Source: Heterotrichella gracilis
Taxonomy: Eukaryota; Sar; Xanthophyceae; Tribonematales; Xanthonemataceae
Length of the DNA: 64,000 nucleotides
Direction: 5' to 3'
Assembly (NCBI GenBank): GCA_032358255.1
Contig: JAULBX010017636.1
Span: forward strand, 1 to 64,000
The translations under genes were made by a program, and so were the position numbers. This document shows positions 22,640 to 36,589 of the stretch, in pieces. How positions within the stretch are numbered: the first letter of the stretch is position 1; every line of letters begins with the position of its first letter. Under the pieces are notes generated by a model. The model was not told the DNA's origin. It did not search any database and saw nothing but the letters and a program-made list of their open reading frames with translations.

Positions 22640-25600
22640 ATGGGGGCGCAGGTGGACAGCCAGCACCTGCTGGACTGCCTGTCTGCTACGCTGGACCCCC
22701 GCCCACACATACGCACAGCTGCTGAGGCGGCCTTACAGCAGGCAAGCGTGGTCCCAGGATACGGCTACTCACTGACCCAGCTATCTTTGGCACCTCAAGT
22801 AGACCCCTACCTGCGCCAGCTAGCCCTGCTGGTGCTGAAGCAGCACGTGAGGCGCCACTGGTCGCCCATAAGCACGCGCTTCGAGGAGCCGATAGTTATA
22901 GATGAGGAGAAGGCAGCCATCAGGCAGCTGCTACCCCAGGGGCTGGCAGATGAGTCTGGCAAGATCAGGACAGCGGTGGGCATGGGCATTGCGTCCATTG
23001 CAAAGTTTGATGTGCCTGATGACTGGCCCACGCTGGCGGACGACCTTGTGAGGGTGATTGCGCAGCGCCAAAACCCTATTCTAGGTAAGGGGCGATTGTG
23101 CAGGGATGGTCTACCAACCTCATTGACGGGTGGAGGTAGGCATGGAGGTGCCGGCTGGCTATTGCCTGGACTGCATATGCATGCATACGCCAAACTGCAC
23201 CCAAACGTACTGCAGGCCTGGCATCACACCTTGTATAGCAATGGATCGCACATGGTGCTGATAAAAGCCGTAGATGAGTACACGTGCATGCGTGTCCAAT
23301 GTATAAAACAAGATGCCAGCCCAATCTCCAATCTGAAGTTGGGGTCAACATGTGTCCGTCAGCCAACTGTGCTTCTTGGCTTGACAGTGCAGTGCCCAGG
23401 ACTCCACATATGCACCATGCACGGCATGTGATTTGCACTGTGACATGTCCCCCCACGTCTCCTTCCCCCGCTCCCCCTGCAGTGCTTGGTGCTGTGCGCT
23501 GCCTGGCGCTGTTTGCCGACGAGCTCAGCGAGGAGCAGCTGGTCCAGGTGGGTGGGGATGTGTATCTTGGTGACGAGGGGGGTCAAATGGGGCTTGGGGA
23601 CGAGGACAGTGCACATGTGTGCCACGAATAGTGAGCCACACTTTGCACAGGCTTCCTGGCACTAGGGGCAAGGGCCATGGCGTCTTGCACACCATTCGTG
23701 ACTCACATGGACTCATACGTGGCTGCGGGTTGGCAGACTGGTGGCTGATGATCCCTGCCATGGCACCACTCCTCAATACGCCACTCCCTCAATGTGGGTA
23801 CCCGTGCCCCCTCCCGCAGACCATCCCCACCCTGTTCCCCGAGCTGCTGGCCATAGTGTCAACACCCACCGCATACGGGTCCGCTACCCGCCGCCGCGCC
23901 CTGTCCATTGTACACAGTGTGATGCTGTCGCTGGCATACATGGGGGACCAGGGGCAGGCGCTGGCGCAGGCGGCGCTGCTGTCCCAGCTGCAGGCGTGGT
24001 GTGCGGCGCTGGGGGGCGTGCTGGCGCAGCAGCTCACGGTGCAGGTGGGTGGGAGGGCGTGATGTGGGGTAGTCCGTGTTGACGTGGGTTCATGTCCACA
24101 AGTGATTGGTTGCGGGGGTCATTGGCGGGAGAGGGGAGTGGGGGGCCTCATGGAAGGGCCTTGCGCATGGCATGACAGCACCCATGTGACACTCATGTCG
24201 TCACCACCTCATGTGACAACATGCACCACCAGCCCCCTCAAAGCCATGCATGTGCATATGCTACGATCCCCCGCCGCACGCCCTGACCCCCCGCCTGCAC
24301 ATCCTGCAGGCCGCCAGCGAGTGGTGTGTGGTGCACGAGGCGCTCAAGGTGGTGGTGCAGCTGGTGGCGGCATGGGGGCGGGCGGCTGGTCCCCACCTGG
24401 GTGCGCTGCTGCCTCACTGCTGGCAGCTGCTGTGGTCCACGTACCCGCTGTACTACGCGCTGCAGATCAAGGGTGAGGGGCGGGGCGAAGGGGTACACAT
24501 GGCGCCCAGGGCCAGTGTGAATTAAGCATGTACAAAAGCCGGGCAAGGCCACTGTGTTCTATGCGACTAGTGTGCATGTTCAGCAGCTCGTCGTTTCCCC
24601 CATCAGCTCATTTCTGCCTTACCTCTGTTTCCATCATCCTGTACATAATCCTTTGGGTTCCATCATCCCTTGACATTTGGCTTTTGTACAGCCCATAATT
24701 CTTGTTGCAATGAAAGTGTAATAATCTCCCACATGCCCTCCTCCCACACCCCCTCCCTCCCTTCCAGACGACGGCGATGGCGATGTCCCCTCCCCCGAGC
24801 CCGACGAGGAGGGCGAGGTGCCTGACCTTGAGCCCCTGGTGGTGCAGCTGTTTGAGCTCATGCTGACGCTGGTGGGCAGTGGGCGGTTCAGCGGGGCGGT
24901 GAGGGGGCACATGGGGGCGCTCATGTACCACACAATAGGGTAAGGAAGTATGTCAGACTGCTGCTGGTGGCCAACTGGTGACTCATCGGTGCTTTGCCAT
25001 GCGTTTCATTCCGTTCACCTGGTGGTACATGCCAATGGTGTCTGCCATGACATGCTATTCTAGAATACCCCCCTAGCTTGCCACCCCCTCCTGCAGTTGC
25101 TTCCACCCAATACCGCAGCGCCATTGTTCTGCCAACAACAGGAGGCTGTTCATTTGGCCCTGCAGCCTTGCCCACTCCCCGCACCAACCTTTCCCCCCAC
25201 AGGTACATGCAGATGACATGTGAGCGCGCCTCCCGCTGGTCCCTCGACCCCTCCGCCTTCATCAGTGACCAGGACGAGGAGTTCAGCCCAGCTGCCAGTG
25301 GCGAGCTGCTGCTGTGTGAAGCGTGTGAGGCATGGGGGGGGGAGGCGCTGAGGGAGCTGGGGGAGGCGCTGGCAAAGAGGAGGGCGGAGGCGCAGGCGGC
25401 AAGGGTGGGTGGAAAAAGTAGTGAGAAGGGAGGTTCTTAGCTGTGAATTATGGTTGGGTGTGTTGAGATGCATCAGGGGTTGCTTCTTGCTGGTGTGCCT
25501 ATGCTGGTGCGTCCTACTGGGAGATACGGAAAGTGCAAAGTCTATATGTGTAACAGATATTTGACCAAATTTGTTTCATGCATTGGGTAATAATTGTTAT

Positions 25601-28600
25601 CAATGCTATCAAGCCCTTCCCCTAGTTGGTGCGCTACACGCTAGCAAACAGTCGGTGGCACACGCACTTGTTGATCCATGTGTTTTCATGCTTGTCCATC
25701 CGCACCCTCCCCCTCTTGCAGTCCTCTGGCGACCCCCACTGGTGGCGCATGCGTGAGGCGTGCTTGCTGGCTGCGGGGTGTGTGTCGGATGCGGTGGAGG
25801 GGGCGGGGCGCGGGGGTGATGGCTTGGCTATTGGGCCCCTGCTGGGTGAGGTGCTGAGCGATGACCTGGCGGGTGGTGGCGGGGGCAACCCATTCCTGGT
25901 GGGGCGTGCACTGTGGCTGTGTGCGAGGTGGGTGGCGAGGGGGATGTGAACCTGCCTGGTGCATGCGGTGGGCCGTCGCTGGGTGCGGGTATGCGTGCTT
26001 AGCGTGTGATTGGCCCGCATGCATTGGCGTGGTCCAATGACAATGGCAGGTGGTGATGCACCGGGGCTGGCGCCGGTGGGTGTGCCTGTGTAGTCTTCCC
26101 AACAGGAGCCATCCAGGTTACAACCAATGAAACACATGTGGTGCACGCTCTCCATGCAGACCTGCACCACACAGCTCTGCAGCGCCATGCACCAACACAC
26201 TTCTCACCCTAAAGCGCCCCCCTCACCCCCCATTTCATCCTGCGTCACCCCGCTCCCTTCCCAGGTACGCGTCCCGCGTCCCCCCTGCCCAGCTGCAACC
26301 CTTCCTGGGTGCGGCTGTGTCTGGCCTGTCCGGCCCCCACCCCCCGCCCCTGCAGATAGGCGCCTGCCGCGCACTGGTGCAGCTCATGCCGCGCTGCCCA
26401 CCTGCAGTCATGCAGCCGCACTGGGGACAGATTTATGAAGGTCAGGGTTCAAAGCAGGGTGTGGTGATTGTCCTCTTGCTTGCTGAGACCCTACGTGACA
26501 GTGTCCACGCCCTTGGTGCCGCCCTGTGCCCTTTTCACACTGTCTTGACTCTTTCACACTCCACACCTACCCCTTCCCCATGCACCTCCCCTCTCCATAT
26601 GAATCAGCTGCTCCCCTCCCCCTCCCCGCAGCCCTGCTATCCCTGCTCCACTCCGCCAGTGACGATATGCTGCACCTGGTGCTGGCCACACTGGCAAGGG
26701 TGGTGGCCGCCGCACCCGAACCTGCGCTGGCCGCTGCACCCACCCTCACCCCCCTGGTGGCCCACCTGTGGAGCAGCCATGTCGCTGATCCGCTTGTGTC
26801 TGAGGATGCACTGGGGGTGCTGGGGGCGCTGGCAGCCATGCCGCAAGCGGTGGAGGTGGTGGTGGTGCGTGGGTGGTGGTGGGAGGCAGGGGGGAAGGGT
26901 GGGTGGGTAGGGTGGGTAGTGAGCGACATGCACCCGCTAACACTGCCAGAGGACCAGCCAGCCAATGGATAAGTGGCGTCAGATAATTATTTCCAAACTC
27001 TATACAACCAATACTGTTTGCAATTTGCTGTCGTAAAGCCATTACACAGTTTGATAAATCCATCACTTCTCCAACCCATCCAGCTCGATTTTGTTTGCCA
27101 TCCCCACGATGTCTCCCAACCCTATGCTTGCCACCCCCTCCCCCGCAGTCCCTCCTGCTGCCCACCCTGGAGTCCGTCATCTCCCGCCACGCCCACCAGG
27201 GCACCTACACCAGCGAGGCGCACATCGACATGGCGGTCACCCTGCTCAGGAGATGCACACCACAGGTGGCAAGGGCGGTGCATGGGGCGCTGTCCAGGCA
27301 TGTGGCGGGGGCGGGGATGGTGGCGGATGACGCGGGGCTGCTGCAGAGCGTTGCGACCTACTTCAGGTGGGAGGATGGCGTGGATGGGCTTGCCTAGCAT
27401 GTATGGGTTCATTGCCGGCTGAACCTGTGGTATGATGTCAGCATATTAGTATATTCCTGGTTCAACACAATGCCTCCCCCACCCCCACCCGCACATGCAC
27501 ATGCACATGTTACCTCCCCTACCCCCAGGTATCTGGTGCAGCAAGGGGGCGCTGACGTGCTCTCAAGTGACGCGGACGGGGGCGCAGGGGCACTTTCGGA
27601 CATGCTGGCGCTGCTGGCGCGGCTGCTTGACCCGCGAGCTGTGGACCCCTCAGGGGCCGCAGGGGTGGGGCACATGGCGCTGGCCATGTTCAGGGCAATG
27701 CCGCAGCAGGTGGGTGTATAGAGGGGGAGTATGGGTGGGGTGGTGACCTCACTGTTCCTGTGTCTTTCAGGCGCATGCATGTTGTCCATCTGGTGCTGCT
27801 TTGAAAGCACCACGAGGGAGTTATCCTATTATAGTATTGTCCCGCTGCACGATGCACCATGCACTGGTGATGCCATCCATGCCATGCCGCCTGTGTACAC
27901 ATGCCTGCACCACCTGCCACAAACCCTCATCCCTCTGATGTTGCCTCACCCCTCACCCCTTCACCTGCAGCTGTCCCCCCACCTGCCCACATTGCTCCCC
28001 CTGGCTGTGGCGCGGCTGTGTGGGGGTGGCAGCGTGGACATGCACCATCCGCTGGTGCTGTGCCTGGCGCTGGTGGCTGGTGCCCACCCTGGGGAGGTGG
28101 TGGAGCTGCTGGGGGGGGTGGGGCCACCAAAGGGGGGTCAAGGTAAATGGGCGCGGTGGGGGCTGTGGGGGATGGGACTGTGGCTGGCGCATGCATTGCA
28201 TTGTATTGCTGGCAGTCCAGGGTTGCCGCCACAACACAATGGGCGATACTTTGATTAAATTGTTTGCATAAAAGTCATACCATTCTTGCAATGTAAATGG
28301 GGGCACTAGCGTCAAATTAGCATTACAATGCTGAAGAGGGAATGACTTTATAGTTTTGTTTAAACTTCTCACCCTTGAAAGCAAAAACCACGCTCCCTCC
28401 CCCCCAGGCCCCAGCTGCCTGTCCTCCCTCATGGCAGCATGGTGTGGCTGCGCACCCGACCTGCGACAACCATACCCTGCTAGGGTGTCGGCAAGGGGGC
28501 TGGCGGCGCTGCTCACAACACGCCACCCAGCACTGGCGGCAATACAGGTGGGTGGTGAAAAGCAGGTTGGTGGATGGGCATGCATGCCATTTGGTGATTT

Positions 28601-29953
28601 CGATGCTTGCGCATGGCTTTGCATGGAAGGCAAGGCGCCAGTTTGGGGAATGGGTGGTAGGAGGGGGGTTACGAGCCCAGCAAGTGATGCAACAGCAACT
28701 GATAATAACAGAAATCTGATGCAAACAGAAACTGATGGTAATAGCAACTAATGGTAGCAGCAACCAGACCAAGAGCAGGCGCATGTCCTCCCCTCCACCT
28801 GCACCACATAACCCCCGCTCAACACACATGCATCCCCTGCCCACCCCCCACAGGTCCGCCACCGCCGCCTTGATCTAGATGGCGGGGTGCGCACACGCTC
28901 ACGCGCCGCTGCTGCTGGTCCTGAGCAGTGGTCGCACATGGCGCTGCCTGCAAGGATGGTGGAGCTGCTGGTGGAGGCGGCGGCGGCAGGTGTGGGGGTT
29001 GGGGGAAGGGGGTGCATTGGGGAAGGGGAAGGGGATACGGACGAGGATATGGGAATGGCCTGTTCTGGCACCGCATTGCATGGGTCCACCCAGCCCACGC
29101 CCTTGCTCAGTAGTAGCCCTTCATAGGGGCGCGTGTACAAACGTGATTCTGTTGGGTATGTAAGACACCTGTGGTTTGGCGTGTGGTTGGCATGCATTAT
29201 CTGTTCCCCCCAGGTGAGGACGATGATGACGAGGCAGGGGAGTACGACGAGTGGGAGGAGGAGGATAGCGAGGAGGAATGCGAGGGGGGGGACCAGCGAC
29301 CGGTGGCGGAGCGGGCGGCTGAGGCGGCCATGCGCGCGGCGGATGAGAGCCTGGCAGGTAGGGGGGTAAGAATGGGGAGGGGTCGCTCAGTGGTGCTCAT
29401 TGGTATAGCATGGGCCTGAGGAGGGAGGGAGTTTGCGTGATTGCTGCGTGGTGCAACTGGATGTGGGGATGCGGGGACCCTTCTGCTTGTCGTTGGTGTA
29501 TGGGTGGTTGCTGTAAGGTGGGCTTGGGCAGGAGAGATGTACCCGTGTGCGTCCCTGCTTGCGAGCGATGCTGAGAGCGGAGCAAGGCACACTTGTGTCA
29601 AGAAGTGGGATGGGGCGGGTGGTGGGTGAGGGTTGCGGCAGTCCTCAAGTGCGCTCTTCATGCCCCCCTCCATCCCCTTCAAGCCTGCGCCCCCTGTTGC
29701 AGGCCTGGCACACACATGGGGGGACAGTGCAAGGGGGAACGACAGCGGGTACGGTGGTGATGGGGAGGATGGCGGCAACCCCTATGCCGCAATGGCATCA
29801 GACCCCCTGGCTCAGATCAGCCTGTCCTCACTGGCAGCAGCAACACTGCAGCGCCTGGCGGCTGACGACCCTGGGTTCCTTGATGCCTGCTGCACCCCCC
29901 TGGATGGACGCCTGCGCCACATCGTCACCACACTGCTCAAGCACCCGCCCTGA
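22640..29953 (+). CDS. IPO9: Importin-9 (karyopherin-beta nuclear import receptor)
   Basis: Sixteen exons join in phase to about 1042 residues, nearly identical to animal importin-9 in length: 22640-23084, 23483-23547, 23820-24044, 24310-24472, 24768-24939, 25203-25404, 25722-25927, 26265-26440, 26632-26864, 27149-27366, 27529-27709, 27971-28142, 28409-28548, 28854-28989, 29214-29357 and 29703-29953. The N-terminus is an importin-beta N domain (YLRQLALLVLKQHVRRHW) that binds RanGTP. The middle is a HEAT-repeat solenoid. Exon 15 is a strongly acidic loop (EDDDDEAGEYDEWEEEDSEE), followed by a C-terminal block beginning DPLAQI, similar to that of animal importin-9. The family imports histones H2A-H2B, actin and ribosomal proteins. 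The start sits in CACCATGG. The 3' end of exon 9 lies in a run of GTG codons and could shift by one codon. Confidence 0.93.
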
Positions 29954-30832
29954 CGCCCATCACCCCATGATTGTGGCATCCTCGCTACCTCAGCGCAACC
30001 ACACAGGGACATCGGCTGGTGATGGCCATAAGGGATCTTGGGGGGGATGAGGGCGTTGCGGGGGCATTATGACTGTGTGCATGTGGCACCTGCACTACCG
30101 CTGAGCAGGGCCATATGGCCGAGTACTACTTGGCAATGCCATGCCATGGCCCATGGCCTATGCATAGACTTTTTTAACCATACGGGAGCTGTATACGATT
30201 TCTACATGTAGGATACGGTAGTATGAGAAACTCTCTGAATCGGAATTCAGTAGTAGAGACTAGTAGAGACTTTTTCAACATTGCTGGTTGTGGTGTGCCA
30301 CCATGTGTCACACAGTGGGGGCGTTTCATTTCAGAATGAACATTTCTTCAAGGCTTTCTTTCTTAGAGACCGACACATCATGTTATGCAATATGCGGCAT
30401 ATACATGCCAGTGCCTGCACCGTTCAACCATGCTGCAGCCTTGCAGGCTCTGCCTGGCAGTAAATCACGCAGTCAACAGATGCTGTAACATATCTCTAGT
30501 GCTGCGGGTTGGGTGAGTCGAGATCTCGTCCAGCCCAGCCATTAACAGAGCTTACCGATCTAGAGGCTATGGTACACTGTGGAACCCCACAAGATGTTTC
30601 ACCTTAGTTGTGAAAATAGTATTGCTAGCCATGCTCTACATCTTTACGTATGGCCATGATGGCCGTGTACCACTGGTATGCCCAGTGACTAGGTCGCCTT
30701 GGCACAATGAATTGAGAAGAAAACACATAGTTTGCACGCATGAGGACCTACAGCTACACAAAACTGGCTATTTCGCTTGGAAAAAACAAACATTGGGTAG
30801 CCACTGGAAATAAATGGCATAGAACGCACTGC
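29954..30832. other. Convergent intergenic region between IPO9 and the Yrb30-like gene
   Basis: About 0.88 kb between facing stop codons. TGTAA at 30484-30488 is a candidate poly(A) signal for IPO9, though 530 bases past the stop. A short motif, TAGTAGAGACT, is repeated in tandem near 30250-30270. Nothing else is recognised. Confidence 0.45.
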
Positions 30833-33800
30833 CTATTTACCTCCCCTCCCGCCACCCCCCTGCAGCGGTGTCCCAAATCCCAGCTGGCGACCAAACTGCG
30901 CAGCCAGGCCGCTGCTGTCCGGGGCGCTGCCAAGTGGCGCCCCCTGACGTGCGCTGGGCATGGGGTTGGCGCCGCCGGGTGGTGGGGGCGAGGGGCCGCG
31001 GCATGTGAAGGCCAGCTGTATGCGCTCATCCTGGTGCAAGGGGAGGAGGATGGTGATCATGTTTAGGGCACACGGTCATGGCCTGCCAAGGCGTGTCATT
31101 GGTAGCTTCTCTGGCACCAGCGCGCCTGGCCAGGGCTCACATGTTGTGCTATGTCAGAGTCCATCAGCATAGAAAGTTATCAACCTTTTGAATGTCCGTT
31201 TTCATTTTTATTGCTTTCAATTTACTGTGTTGTTCGTCTACTATATTATTACATTAATTTCATTTGCATTCATTATGTTTAATACTACATGTGTGGCATT
31301 TATTACATATTGATCGTAAAGCAGATTCGCTGTAGGGCGCAAAGCACCCATACATGCTCCCCGGCATGGTGGCACATTTCTCAATTCAAACCACAGCTCT
31401 CCCGGTCCTCCCACCATTCTCCGCCCCCTTCCCCTCCCCTCACAGTGATCTTGTCGTGCTCACGCTCCTCGCTCTCCTCCAGCATGGCCAGCCTCACCAC
31501 ATACTCCAGCTCACTCAGACACGACCAGGCAGCAGCAGCAGCGTCAGCAAATGAGGAGTCTGCGTCAGGGGGGGACACCTGGAGGGCAAACCTGAACAGG
31601 GGATGACAGTTTAGCAGCATGAGTGCTGGAATGTCACAAGCATATGCATTAGCGAGGGCATGCAGGGTTGGGTGTGAGTCATGGCCATGCAAATTGAGTG
31701 CAGCTCTGATTACCAAAGGTGTTGGTGTGACCACATGATTGGAGCGGGTGGGGTGTGAAGGCACAGCATGCACAGCATCAAGCGGGGCATCAACATGCAC
31801 GCGCATCGGTTGCATGTCCCCACCTTGTGGTGGCAGGGCCACGGCTTGGGGTTGCAGCTGGCAGGGGTGTGCCTGTGGAGGGGAGGGGACACATGTGTCA
31901 TGGTCAGCACATGCATTGCGCTAGGGGATGAAGCAATGTTGAACCAGCAGGATGGTGGGGGCACAAGCATCCCCATAGGCATGGCCCCGTTGAAGGCGCC
32001 AAGGGGGATGGCACTGTCAACAGATGACACAGGCCAGTAGCAGGTAGATGCAAGGGTAGGTGCAGCAAAACAAGCTCATTGCCAAGATGCCTACATCCCC
32101 TGTTATTCACCCCCACCTGTCCTTGATGTGTTACGACCCCCTGTGCCAGGCGCAGGAGTACCCCCGCCACTGCCTGCTCGCGCAGAGGGGGTGGCCACAC
32201 CCTCCGGCAACCCCCCACTGCCCGCCCTCCCTGTCCCCGCCACATGCACCACCAGCGCCGGACTGAACTCGTTGAGGTCTGGGTGCATTGCGTGTGTGGT
32301 GCTCCACGTGACGTCAGCCATGTGCGCAAGGGGGATAGCAACAGAGGACAGGGGATCGGGGTCAGGGTCGGAGCTGTCCCCTGCTGACTCGTCGTCGGAA
32401 TCATCAGCCACCTTTGTGTTGGGGGGAGAGGTAGGCACAGGGTCAGCTATGAGCTTGGAACATCCAGGGTACTACAAACATCAACTGATACACCGACTAA
32501 TCTGCTTTTTCCATATGTAACGTGCATGGTGCATGCCTGTTGCACATGTGTCAATACATGGAGGAAAAACTTCACTATTAACTGTTGCGCATGTTGCGCC
32601 CTACACTCTGTGTGCCCGTCATGACGTACTAGCATATATAGCCGTAGTGTCCAGGCATGGGTGCAGCGGATCCCCAGCCATGCACCACACCACACCACAT
32701 GGCCCTCAAGCTGTGGCAAGGGTGCAGCATACCCCCATCCACCCTCACCACGCACCTCCTGCACCACCAGGGTGTATGTGCCCCACCCCCCCGCCGCCCC
32801 CTCCCGCACCACCTCTGCTTTGCAGCAGCGGTACAGCGCCTGCCACACACCCCTGCCCCCCTCGCCCCCCGCCAGGCGCGTCTCCCTGTGCCACTGGGCC
32901 TGGGGGCCAAGGGGAATGGGAGGACATGTGGGCAGGGGACATTTGACTGGAATTTTAGGGGGTGCATGCGAGCTATATATCGCACTGCCTGCAATATAAT
33001 GCAACATGAGACCCAAGTGTAGAGCCCTTGGGGTTTGGCCCATCCTTCATGGCAGGTGGATGGGGTTAGGGACGCACACGGGTCCAAGATTCACACAGCA
33101 GGGAAGAATGTAGCCTGAATTTAAAAAAGATAGCACATCCACGTGGACATGCAATCCCACCTTTGGCAGCTGAATGACCACCCCCCTTCCTCCCTCCGCA
33201 GCTGCGGCCTGCTTGATGTGCGCCGATGCAGACATGAGGCGGGAAGGGGACAGCGGGGACGAGCCTGCAGGGGTGGGCAGGGTTGCGATTGGCAGGGAAT
33301 GGACATGGCATGACAGCCATGGGCACAGCACAGCACAGCATAGTTAGTGTGGTGCCCTTACATATGCTACGAGTTGCCCAACAGAGTCTTAGGCCCATGG
33401 TGATACCAGGCCAAACCTGTGGCAATCAAACCTGGCGTAAAACCTCTGATAAGAGCATGCAATGCCACCCACATCCTCAGCGCTCCCTCCCTCCCTGCAC
33501 TGCCCAGATACATGGTGACAGGCTAGAGCTGCAGATTTGCCCTTGCCCTATTTCAGCACTTGCCCAGGCCGTGCCTCTCACCAGACAGGCACCAACCAAC
33601 GATGCAAGCCTTCCCACCTAAATGTGCCCACCAGCCCTGCACAAATTCATGCACCCAATTGCACGCCCCGCCCCCCCTCACCCGTCTGCGCCAACGCCAC
33701 CGCGCTTATTGCCAGCGCCAGGTACGGCAGCAGTGCGTCTAGCTCCCGGGACAATGCTGTCAGACGGGACAGGGCGGAGGTGCGGGACAGGCGGGGGGCA

Positions 33801-35137
33801 GACTCACCGCGAGCCTGAACAGGGGTGGGGTGGGGTCAAGTGAGCTCATGTGGCGGCGGTGTGGTTGGTGGGGTTTGCCAGAGGCTAATTGTTGTACAGC
33901 CTCTCTTGCAATCGGCAATCAAGGTGCAAGAGTATTTTGTTATCCTTTTGGCGGCAAATAATGCGCATTTCAGGTGCTAGTGGCCCAAGCTTATGGAGCT
34001 TGGTGCTCTTGGATTCTACCTACCCCCACATATTTGAGGCCAAAGAAACCCTAAACCCCCACCCCTACCTCCTGTATTCCCTGCTGCTGCAGCCCCTCCT
34101 CCAGCGCCTCAATGTCCCCAAGCACACGCACAGCAGCGGACAGGGCACCCTGCAGGGCCTGCAGGGGGTGGGGGGTGGGAAGTGAGTGAGGGGCAACACA
34201 CAGGGCTAGATGTGGTGCCACCTGATCTCCACTACCCTAATATGGCATATGGCTGTACGTGGTAGGGGTAGGCGCTCCAGACAGCCCCCAGGTGTTTACG
34301 AATCCACCCACCAGATCAGATGGGTTTCTCATTGCACCCCATTTAATCCATCCCATCTAATGCAAGCGCTGCTCCTGGGAGACTCACCCAGCCACCCTCT
34401 TCCCACCACCCACATCACAGCACACAGGTTGTGTGCATGCTGCCCGTACCGTGTTCCCCACCATGACGTGCTGCATGCACAGGTCCACAGGCAGCGACAG
34501 CATGGCCACACGCAGCTCAACGGCCTCACGCGCACGGGAAACCTGGGGACAGGAAGAGGGGTGGGAGGGGTGGCAACCCATGCAGGGAGAGACGAGAGAA
34601 AGGGAGCAGAGGCAACAGTGCTGGCGTGCACTGGCGTGGCATGAGCGGGGGATGCCAAGCCATGGATGTGTTGCCCCTGTAAGGACAGCCACACGCTCAA
34701 GGTAGCCACACGCTCAAGGTAGCCACACGCTCAAGGTAGCCAGCGACCCCACGCATGAAGGCAGGCACACTCCAGTTGAGCAGGCTAAGCTGATGTAAGC
34801 AGTTTCCCCCCACTACCTACCTCCTCGTCCCCACTGAACTGTGCGTTGAGCGTCTCGCCTATGCCCCGTATAGACTTGGAGGCAACCGCCTCAAACGCCT
34901 TCTTGGCAACCTGGAAGGGGCAGGAGTAGGGAATGGGTAGACTTTAGATGTGGACAGGGCACAGGAGAGGAACCAGGCGTATGCATGGACAGGCAAGGCA
35001 GATGGGTAGGGTTTGGTTTAGGGTTTTGAATTAAAAACCCTATCGTGTGTCAACTGGAAGCAGTGGGCTGGTAGCTCCATCCAGCTCGATACGCACCACC
35101 GTGGCCGCTGTGTAGAACAGTGGGTTGCCGCCCACCC
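30833..35137 (-). CDS. RanGTP-binding protein, Yrb30-like (Pfam Ran-binding PF05508 family)
   Basis: Eleven exons join in phase to about 460 residues: 35097-35137, 34821-34910, 34450-34542, 34069-34158, 33682-33814, 33161-33264, 32756-32899, 32117-32411, 31824-31872, 31444-31591 and 30833-31030. From memory, the pattern matches the Yrb30 family, which binds RanGTP and blocks its GTPase stimulation. It has an alpha-helical N-terminal half (LSLPVDLCMQHVMVGN, then helices ending LEEGLQQQ), the block LDALLPYLALAISAVALAQT, the block SPSRLMSASAHIKQ, an acidic linker (DDSDDESAGDSS) and a C-terminal LEYVVRLAMLEESEE then DERIQLAF. The true 5' exon is unresolved: a Met-led frame at 35223-35320 fits by content but its donor is out of phase. 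The 49-base exon at 31824-31872 restores frame exactly. Confidence 0.6.
34687..34741. repeat. 17-bp minisatellite, 3.2 copies
   Basis: The unit AGCCACACGCTCAAGGT repeats three times without change, followed by a partial fourth copy. It lies in an intron of the Yrb30-like gene. Confidence 0.95.
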
Positions 35138-36589
35138 CTGCAAGCGCAAGCATAGCCATGGCTGCACACCAGGCAGGGACAGCGGCGACCAGGCGGGAAA
35201 GGTGGGGGCTGGCCCTTGCAACCCGGCAAGCGCTGTCTTGACAAAACTAGGTATTATTTGCTCGCAGCACCTGGAGACAAAGGAGACGACTCGTTCACGA
35301 CACTCCGCGTTGGAACGCATGTGGGTTCATATGCATGCATGTGCCAGGTCAGACATACTTTCCGCCGAGCGGAGCCGAGCCCACCAGGCGTGGATGGTTT
35401 CAAAACCCCTTAAGTGTACCAACAACAGTGTATCTTCGTACCTTGGGTGTGGAGACTCAGTTGGGTGTTGGCAGTGGTGGCGTCGTGGTGTGTGTAGGTG
35501 TCAACCGTGCGAAAGTTCTGCGGCAGGACATTCGTGCTATTGCAGTGTGTCCAAGCTATCACACCATGGCTGGAAGCCTGCCATCAAGGGCAACACAATA
35601 ACAGGTCGTAGTGTGGAGGTCTCCGTTTTGAAAGCAGGAAAATACCACCGTGTGAACACACTGAATTACCCTACGCATGCCGCTAAACCCTAGACTTTGG
35701 GTGAAAGGCAACGGCGAACCTTGAGACATAGTTGAGTGGAAGATTTCAAGTTGACCCCCTGCCCACAACCATATGGCCTGGTGTGACCCATGGGTATACG
35801 AGGCTGCAGGACATAGTCATGTTTCGTGAACCAGAGTGTATGCGCGCATGCCAAAGTGCTCGTGCATTTCCATTGTGAACTAGTTGCTGGCTATAATCTC
35901 TAGATCTTACTTTTGTCAAGTTGATAAAAAGGCACTGATGAGAGGTAAATTTACCTTGCTAACACATGTGGGCCTGCAGGGTCTGACTACCAGGATGATG
36001 CCTTGCAACGCCAGGCCACAAGGTATGTGCATGGCATGCCACTCGCTAGCGGCACATGACTTGTGACCTTGGTACACCATGGAGCAAAATAATCCAATAC
36101 ATTAGACACCATATACCTTGCGACCTTCTGGAAACAGGAAATGAAGCAAGAAAGGAGAAAACAAGTTGGGAATGCTGAACACGGGGTAGTCCAGCCCGTC
36201 ACCCGCAGGCATGGGTGGTCGCCAGGAACTTGTCATTGGCATGAGCCAACGCCAGCAGGCATGGGTTGCATAAAGGTAGGGCAGTTTGTCTGAATATGAA
36301 TAGGGCATGGGGCAGCTGACGTGCTGCCACGGAATAAATATCCAATAATTATCCACCTTGACACCTGAAAGCAGACGCCTGTACAAAGTGGCAAACTGAC
36401 GGATGTTGACTTCTAACCTAGGCCCAGCCGATCTGAGCAATATGGCCTGGATGGCGATTGGCACTTGCCCCTCCGGAATTGTAACACAAGAAAAGGCAGC
36501 TGTAGTGTGCTAAGATTTTCTCCCCTCCGACCATCATACATGTGTGCTGGCACCAGCAGCGCTGGACCCGCCGATGAATCCCAGCCCGG
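35138..36589. other. Region between the Yrb30-like gene and the membrane-protein gene
   Basis: About 1.45 kb. It should contain the promoter and unresolved 5' exon of the Yrb30-like gene (Met-led frame at 35223-35320) and the 3' untranslated region of the upstream minus-strand membrane protein. A 120-codon minus frame at 36102-36464 has no recognisable domain and was not called as a gene. Confidence 0.4.

Noticed and set aside
35010-35045. Telomere-like TTTAGGG/CCCTAAA words, also near 34039 and 37622
   Set aside because: Only one to three imperfect units at each place, within introns or spacers, so not a telomere or a clear interstitial array.
36102-36464. 120-codon minus-strand frame with hydrophobic C-terminal part
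   Set aside because: No domain, no clear splice links to the membrane-protein gene, and composition unlike the neighbouring coding exons.
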